NCBI GenBank assembly: GCA_040758525.1 | Contig: JBFLVQ010000342.1 | Span: forward strand, 1 to 9,928 | From: JBFLVQ01 sp040758525 | GTDB lineage: Bacteria; Acidobacteriota; Blastocatellia; Chloracidobacteriales; JADJPF01 | Direction of reading: 5' to 3' | Length of the DNA stretch: 9,928 bases | Part shown: piece by piece, positions 6,096 to 9,928 of the stretch | Layout: the number at the start of each line of letters is the position of its first letter | Position numbering within the stretch: position 1 is the stretch's first letter | Made by a program: the position numbers and the translations under genes | Notes under the pieces: generated by a model | The model's database searches: none | What the model was told of the DNA's origin: nothing | Seen by the model: the letters and a program-made list of their open reading frames with translations, nothing else

Positions 6096-6749
6096 GTGGA
6101 AGCAGCAAAAGAATTGACCGATATTGGCTCATTCTTAGTAATGGGCGCTGAGTTTGTAGAAAATGATTGGCATAAGGGAGAGATCATTGTCGAGCGCCAT
6201 GGTCTGCTTCATCCCAAATATATCTTTATGCATAAAAGCAAAGAGATCGCAGTGCTTACTTGGCGGCGCACACGTACTGGTATCTATGAAGCGAAGGGGC
6301 TAAGACTCGATCTGCAAGTTGGCACACTGGCCAAGACAATTTATGCTAAAGACGAGATGAGCCGACTCTCGCGCCTGATCGTTCGTTCTCCGCTTAATCC
6401 ACGCAAAGCCAAGATGATCATACAACTTGCTGACAGTGATAGCTTCCTTGTACGTCAGCATTGCAAAGGTCCTCATGGCGATAGCTTCTCATTGCATGTT
6501 ACCAAGAACCATTATGTTTCAGATCTTGTTACCTTCGAGTTTGGCCGGCGCAAGAAGCACCAACGTGCAATCGCACGTATCTATGTGCCAGCAATAATGC
6601 GTTGGGAAGCACATCATTTCCATCATCTGCTTGCGCTTGTGATGGCGCGTATCGCCTTTGTTCAAGAGCATGATCTTTACCGCGGTCACTCGAATCGCTT
6701 TCTACGTGAGCGTACCACCATAGGGAAACGGCAATGGCAATATATCTAG
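6096..6749 (+). CDS. Conserved-looking protein of unknown function in the sulfur operon
   Basis: Protein of 217 residues that I do not recognise. It starts at GTG 6096: AGGGG (6082-6086) lies 9 nt upstream, inside the end of thiF, while the next in-frame ATG (6141) has no such site. There is no signal peptide, membrane segment, zinc motif or nucleotide-binding loop. The sequence alternates short beta-like strands and turns through residue 165 (GEIIVERHG, YIFMHKSKEIAVLTW, GLRLDLQVGT, KMIIQLADSDSFLV, SFSLHVTKNHY, VTFEFGR, AIARIYVP). It then has one hydrophobic helix with several histidines (EAHHFHHLLALVMARIAFV, about 169-187) and a basic tail. A beta-rich body ending in one buried helix recalls the Tubby-like / LURP-one fold; this is a guess from pattern only. 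It lies 4 nt after thiF and overlaps the desulfurase by 16 nt, so co-translation and a shared pathway are likely. It could be a scaffold or adaptor for sulfur transfer. Confidence 0.8.
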   Translation: MEAAKELTDIGSFLVMGAEFVENDWHKGEIIVERHGLLHPKYIFMHKSKEIAVLTWRRTRTGIYEAKGLRLDLQVGTLAKTIYAKDEMSRLSRLIVRSPLNPRKAKMIIQLADSDSFLVRQHCKGPHGDSFSLHVTKNHYVSDLVTFEFGRRKKHQRAIARIYVPAIMRWEAHHFHHLLALVMARIAFVQEHDLYRGHSNRFLRERTTIGKRQWQYI

Positions 6750-7879
6750 ATAATGCTGCTACTAGTTATCCTAAACCAGCTACTGTTTATGAGCAGATGG
6801 TTGCTTGTCTGCAGGATGCAGGCGCCAATCCAGGCCGCAGTAGCCATCGCCTTGCCCGTGCCGCACAACAGATAGTTGAACGCACTCGCCTAAAACTTGC
6901 CCGTATGATTGGCGCACCTGTGCCAGAACAGATCATCTTCACTTTCAATACTACAGATGCGCTTAATATCGCCCTCAAAGGTCTGCTTAACAATGGTGAT
7001 CATGTAATTTCTAGTTACCTAGAGCATAACTCAGTGTTACGACCATTACACCGGTTGGCTGAGACTTCTGCTGTCTCGATCACGTTGGTCGATTTTGATC
7101 AAGAGGGTTTTGTCTCACCCCACGAGATCGAGCAAGCTATTCGTGCTGAGACAAAACTGATCGCACTCACCGCCGCATCCAATGTGCTTGGCTCGTTACA
7201 GCCAATCGAAGCAATTGGTCGTATTGCGCGTGCACACAACCTGCTTTTCTTAGTCGATGCCGCACAATGGTTGGGCGCCGTACCATTAGATGTTGAACAG
7301 ACACAGATTGATCTACTGGCGGCAGGTGGACATAAGGCATTGCTAGGACCACCTGGCACGGGATTTCTTTATGTAGGATTACGAGCACGCTTGAGTTGTT
7401 GGCGTGAGGGCGGTACAGGTGGCAATTCGCTCTCACCATTGCAGCCAGATGAGTTGCCTTTCCGATTAGAGGCGGGTACACCCAACACCAGTGGTATTGC
7501 CGGGCTCAGCGCTGCGTTAGATTATCTTACTATGCAGGATATCAATAATGTACGCGAGCATGAGCTTGCCCTGACAAAACGTCTATTAACAGGGCTGAGC
7601 GAGATTCCTGATATCAAAGTCTACGGTACCAAAACACTTGCTCAAAGAGTTGGTACGGTATCATTTGCAATAGCAGGATACCGCTCAGATGAGGTTGCGG
7701 CGATCCTGGATGAGAGTTTCGATATTGCTGTACGTGGTGGATTGCACTGTGCGCCACTTGTACATAAAAGATTGGGTACTTCGCCGGATGGATTGGTAAG
7801 AGTGAGTGTTGGACCATTTAACACTAGTGATGATATCGATACGTTATTAAAAGCTTTGCAAGAGATTGTTACCGGGTAG
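6734..7879 (+). CDS. Cysteine desulfurase-like class V aminotransferase (PLP enzyme)
   Basis: Protein of 381 residues, typical for the group. Opening IYLDNAATSYPKP and NPGRSSHRLA (32-41) are hallmarks of the cysteine desulfurase-like branch of class V aminotransferases (the type described by TIGR01977). The PLP site is complete: H98 in LEHNS stacks on the cofactor, D175 and Q178 in VDAAQ contact its ring, and K201 in GGHKALLGPPGTG is the Schiff-base lysine. A cysteine sits at the persulfide position (C339 in RGGLHCAPL), followed by GLVRVSVGPFNT. It would remove sulfur from L-cysteine to give alanine and an enzyme persulfide. ATG 6734 has AGGGA (6722-6726) 7 nt upstream and lies inside the previous gene. 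It closes the thiF operon, where it could feed sulfur to the carrier activated by the E1-like protein. Its stop region overlaps the convergent DUF1990 gene by 11 nt. Selenocysteine lyase or a related C-S lyase activity cannot be excluded. Confidence 0.9.
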   Translation: MAIYLDNAATSYPKPATVYEQMVACLQDAGANPGRSSHRLARAAQQIVERTRLKLARMIGAPVPEQIIFTFNTTDALNIALKGLLNNGDHVISSYLEHNSVLRPLHRLAETSAVSITLVDFDQEGFVSPHEIEQAIRAETKLIALTAASNVLGSLQPIEAIGRIARAHNLLFLVDAAQWLGAVPLDVEQTQIDLLAAGGHKALLGPPGTGFLYVGLRARLSCWREGGTGGNSLSPLQPDELPFRLEAGTPNTSGIAGLSAALDYLTMQDINNVREHELALTKRLLTGLSEIPDIKVYGTKTLAQRVGTVSFAIAGYRSDEVAAILDESFDIAVRGGLHCAPLVHKRLGTSPDGLVRVSVGPFNTSDDIDTLLKALQEIVTG

Positions 7880-8447
7880 TAGCATTAAACATAGCTTGTT
7901 TCGAATCTCTGGCAAATCGTTTCTGTAATATTCGAGTTAATGGATAGCCAAGCTTTGCCAAGAATTTATTGGGTTTAGAAAAGGCGTATATATCATACCA
8001 GACAGAATTATCGTTATTTCGAATCTCCACAGAAAAACGTTCTTCACCCTTTTCTCCATGCTCCGGTAATGTTCCATAAGCAAAGCCAAATCGCTTTACT
8101 AAATCATTAGCTTCAGTGATCACATAGACAATTCGACAAGCATTCAATGACCAAAAGCCGAAGTGTTTGATAAGCACACCAACGGCTGTACCTACCTCGA
8201 TAGGAGCATTCGGCCAGAGCAGTTCTACCCAACCAAGATTAAACATCTGCCAGCTTTTTATTGCTGCTACCGCTTGAGTAAATACCTTCTCGCCTTCTCC
8301 TAATTTAATTCTATTGTGATCTACATTATAACTGGCAGGAGCAGTATTAGCAGAATAACCCACTTCAGGATAAGAGAACGGTAGTGTTCGTTGATGTGAG
8401 AGGAATAGCTGGATCTGTTCTTGAGAGGGCTTTTGTGAGAGAAACAT
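7869..8447 (-). CDS. DUF1990 family protein
   Basis: Protein of 192 residues from ATG 8447. Motifs I associate with DUF1990 (PF09348) appear in order: LPFSYPEVGYS (about 22-32), GEGEKVFTQAVAAIKSWQMFNLGW (about 50-73), PIEVGTAVGVLI (82-93), FGFAYGTLPEHGEKGEERF (about 120-138), and WYDIYAFSKPNKFLAKLGYP (150-169) with a final RFARDSKQAM. The family occurs in bacteria and plants with no settled biochemical role. It has no signal peptide or membrane segment and is probably a soluble lipid- or ligand-binding-like fold (inference). Start: GTG 8453 is also in frame, but GGTGGGA ends only 1-2 nt from it, whereas it lies about 7 nt from ATG 8447. The gene is 52 nt downstream of the DJ-1-like gene on the same strand, with no convincing terminator between, so the pair is probably one transcript. 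Its end overlaps the desulfurase gene by 11 nt. Confidence 0.85.
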   Translation of the reverse strand: MFLSQKPSQEQIQLFLSHQRTLPFSYPEVGYSANTAPASYNVDHNRIKLGEGEKVFTQAVAAIKSWQMFNLGWVELLWPNAPIEVGTAVGVLIKHFGFWSLNACRIVYVITEANDLVKRFGFAYGTLPEHGEKGEERFSVEIRNNDNSVWYDIYAFSKPNKFLAKLGYPLTRILQKRFARDSKQAMFNATTR

Positions 8448-8499
8448 TGACACATCCCACCAAGGGTTTGTCTATTATTATGCTATTGAAGACGGCATC

Positions 8500-9093
8500 T
8501 TAAGCTATTGGTTGGGGAAACTTGCCGTACTTAAATAGATCAAACCATACCTTACGATCGGCATCACTAAAGATACCCAACTGATCAAAGATTTCATAGG
8601 CAAACTCAATGGCGCCTACTCCGCTTGCTGTGATAATGCGCTGGTCACGTACGGCAAGCTTATCAATATAATCCGATTCATTACCATACCCTGGAACAAA
8701 ACTGGTCAAGTAGTCTTTGGCATTACTGGTATGTTTCCTGTTTCGTAGCAACCCTGCTCGTGCTAGTACTAATGTTGCTCCACAGATTGCAGCAATAGGT
8801 ACGTGTGACTGTTCTAACTTATGTAAGATTTGCTCTAGCTCTATAGTAGGATAATCGTTCTCCCACATATCTCCGCCTGGCAGAATGAAGAGACGAACAT
8901 CCTTAACATTAACATCTGTAAGCGCACAATCTGGCACAATGCGCAAGCCACCCATCGATATTACTGGTTTATCAGAGAAGCCAACACTAACTACTTGTAG
9001 CTCGCCAGAGCGGCGAATCTCAGCCAGCGCATAGGTCGGCTCCCAATCAGCAAAACCATCGAATACTAGTATATAAACTTTTGCCTCAAGCAT
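8500..9093 (-). CDS. DJ-1/PfpI family protein (type 1 glutamine amidotransferase-like)
   Basis: Protein of 197 residues. It opens with KVYILVFDGFADWEPTYAL, where E18 is the conserved acidic residue that hydrogen-bonds the reactive cysteine in this superfamily. LFILPGGDMW (68-77) is the oxyanion-region loop, and AAICGAT (101-107) is the nucleophile elbow with C104. HTSN at 121-124 follows as in this subgroup, and ITASGVGAIEFAYEI (154-168) completes the fold. Members include proteases, chaperones, deglycase-like and stress proteins. The specific activity cannot be set from sequence, though the DWEP form resembles the Bacillus YoaZ type. AGAGG lies 9 nt before the ATG. It is the first gene of a likely two-gene transcript with DUF1990 and is divergent from the small ORF at 9280. 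Confidence 0.9.
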   Translation of the reverse strand: MLEAKVYILVFDGFADWEPTYALAEIRRSGELQVVSVGFSDKPVISMGGLRIVPDCALTDVNVKDVRLFILPGGDMWENDYPTIELEQILHKLEQSHVPIAAICGATLVLARAGLLRNRKHTSNAKDYLTSFVPGYGNESDYIDKLAVRDQRIITASGVGAIEFAYEIFDQLGIFSDADRKVWFDLFKYGKFPQPIA

Positions 9094-9132
9094 TACTGTT
9101 TTCCTCTAGGATGTTTTTCAACTAACAGATAT

Positions 9133-9162
9133 ATTATGTGGCTATGGAGATAAATAAAGCAA
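9133..9162 (-). promoter_or_regulatory. Candidate promoter for the DJ-1-like / DUF1990 pair
   Basis: On the minus strand CATAAT (9133-9138; 5 of 6 to the -10 consensus) is preceded, 18 nt upstream, by TTGCTT (9157-9162; TTG core only). It would give a leader of roughly 35 nt before ATG 9093, a reasonable length. Confidence 0.38.
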
Positions 9163-9221
9163 TAACTCTTACTGTGATAGTTGGCTGAATAGGCACACAA
9201 TTGTAGAGCTACTGCTAACGC

Positions 9222-9249
9222 TATACACCTCTATTCACTGTGTTATCAT
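9222..9249 (+). promoter_or_regulatory. Candidate promoter for the 58-residue ORF
   Basis: TATCAT (9244-9249; 5 of 6 to the -10 consensus) lies 16 nt after TATACA (9222-9227; 4 of 6 to the -35 consensus). A start near 9256 would leave a short leader holding the strong ribosome site at 9269-9274. The -35 match is modest. Confidence 0.28.
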
Positions 9250-9279
9250 ACAATCAAGAAGCTCTTGTGGAGGTGTACA

Positions 9280-9456
9280 ATGATTGGAAACAGCAATACA
9301 GGTAAGAGATCGGGGCTGACCGATCGGGTGTTGGGCGGCGACTCTAAGCTGCCAAGCCTGCCGGAGCTACGCAAGGCGCTGGTCGATAAGCTAGTGCTTA
9401 ATCAGCAAGAGCCAACTAACACACGACGGCCTCAACCACGCCCAGATAAGAAGTGA
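9280..9456 (+). CDS. Small protein of unknown function (58 residues)
   Basis: I do not recognise this protein. The start is well supported: a full GGAGGT (9269-9274) sits 5 nt before ATG 9280, one of the best ribosome sites in the window. An earlier in-frame TTG at 9265 would overlap that site and is rejected. The protein is soluble and basic. Residues 1-22 are rich in Gly, Ser and Asn; residues about 24-41 (LPSLPELRKALVDKLVLN) form a likely amphipathic helix; the tail (42-58) is rich in Pro, Arg and Gln and ends RPDKK, probably disordered. There is no cysteine, no metal motif and no C-terminal Gly-Gly, so it is not the missing sulfur carrier. Its codons are visibly more G+C-rich than the flanking DNA, as expected for a real coding region. 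A long hairpin follows 22 nt after the stop. It is divergent from the DJ-1-like gene. Confidence 0.6.
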   Translation: MIGNSNTGKRSGLTDRVLGGDSKLPSLPELRKALVDKLVLNQQEPTNTRRPQPRPDKK

Positions 9457-9478
9457 AAACAACTCTGATAAAGTCGCT

Positions 9479-9513
9479 CAGCAATGGACAGTCTTTAAGA
9501 TTGTCCATTGCTG
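9479..9513 (+). terminator. Long hairpin after the small ORF, probable terminator
   Basis: CAGCAATGGACAGTC (9479-9493) pairs with GATTGTCCATTGCTG (9499-9513) as a 15-bp stem with a single G-U pair and a 5-nt loop (TTTAA). It begins 22 nt after the stop of the small ORF, the normal place for a terminator. The following bases (TGAATAAAATTC) are not a clean T-tract, so termination may be weak. It could instead stabilise the mRNA 3' end. Confidence 0.5.
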
Positions 9514-9928
9514 TGAATAAAATTCTCTCTCAATAAAACTGCGAACTTACTACCCAACTTAATTAAAGGTAGATTCTTGCTAACCGCCTAATGCTTTTTC
9601 TGTGAAAACGATCGATACGTCCCTGAAATCTCTCATTGCAGTCTGAATCAATTGAAAATAAATAGCTTATTCAATGTAAGAGAGCGCCTTTGGGTCCTTT
9701 TGGTATTTTCTCTACTGATTACATATGTAATCTGTCAAGTTGCTTAACAGCCTAAAATTGTCCTTTGATTTCCGATAAACCATTGCCATTAACTAGGTTA
9801 CTAATGGATTAGAAATTCCTTGTATACCTACTATGCATTAAAAGAGAGGCTATTCAAGTATATAGTAATTTAACTGAGCGGCCGGACTATTTAATTAATG
9901 GCTTAAATCCCAATGGGATCAAGTAAAT
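9514..9928. other. AT-rich stretch without a convincing gene
   Basis: About 415 bases with frequent stops in all frames. No tRNA-like cloverleaf or gene-like reading frame is seen. On the minus strand the last 42 bases (9887-9928) are open from the window edge and end in TAG, which could be the tail of a gene entering from the right, but 13 codons are too few to judge. Small inverted repeats are present, the clearest being the palindrome at 9717-9732. It may hold a promoter region for a gene beyond the window. Confidence 0.5.
9717..9732. promoter_or_regulatory. Perfect 16-bp palindrome, possible operator
   Basis: GATTACATATGTAATC is an exact 16-bp inverted repeat with no spacer, in non-coding DNA. 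Its size and symmetry suit a dimeric repressor site of the TetR or MarR type, but no regulator gene or target promoter is visible next to it, so the role is speculative. Confidence 0.3.

Noticed and set aside
9280..9456. The 58-residue protein as the missing sulfur carrier for the E1-like enzyme
   Set aside because: It ends RPDKK with no C-terminal Gly-Gly and lacks the beta-grasp pattern of ThiS/MoaD.
9907..9919. Small inverted repeat ATCCC-AAT-GGGAT
   Set aside because: A 5-bp stem with a 3-nt loop is expected by chance in this length of DNA and has no T-tract.
9887..9928. Minus-strand partial ORF entering from the right edge (13 codons)
   Set aside because: Too short to tell from chance; noted in the intergenic entry but not called as a gene.

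Overview
The window is about 9.9 kb of bacterial chromosome at moderate-to-low GC. It carries nine protein genes of clear or likely identity plus one small ORF of unknown function. I see no rRNA, tRNA, insertion sequence or CRISPR array. An exported glycine-zipper/peptidoglycan-binding protein, a secreted c-heme protein, an orphan Ku and an orphan GlcF-type iron-sulfur protein together suggest a free-living aerobic environmental bacterium. The N-terminal domain of the large exported protein resembles proteins I associate with Acidobacteriota (Blastocatellia-like). That placement is an impression from protein style, not a marker-gene result, and should be held loosely.

Layout. (1) 1-1430: a secreted P460-like c-type heme protein (+) converges on a Ku DNA end-binding protein (-) with only 5 nt between their stops. 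(2) 1430-3590: a short stretch that looks like a decayed gene end, a very strong hairpin terminator, then a large exported protein (-) with a glycine zipper, an Asp/Arg repeat and a peptidoglycan-binding domain. (3) 3590-5060: a GlcF-like protein (-) with two 4Fe-4S motifs and two CCG domains, divergent from the next block. (4) 5060-7880: a compact three-gene operon (+) of a ThiF/MoeB-type E1 adenylyltransferase, a 217-residue protein of unknown function, and a class V cysteine desulfurase-like enzyme. The gaps are 4 nt and then a 16-nt overlap. (5) 7869-9093: a DUF1990 protein and a DJ-1/PfpI-family protein (both -), probably co-transcribed, with the DUF1990 gene overlapping the end of the desulfurase gene tail to tail. 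(6) 9280-9456: a 58-residue small protein (+) with an excellent ribosome binding site, followed by a long hairpin and about 415 bases without a convincing gene.

How the genes fit together. The clearest functional unit is the sulfur-handling operon. The desulfurase can take sulfur from cysteine to make an enzyme persulfide, and the E1-like enzyme can adenylate the C-terminus of a small sulfur-carrier protein to receive it. No carrier (ThiS/MoaD-like) is visible in the window. The protein between them is unrecognised and is the best candidate here for new biology. The other genes look like independent housekeeping or stress functions (double-strand break repair, glycolate/lactate-type oxidation, envelope structure, stress-related DJ-1 fold).
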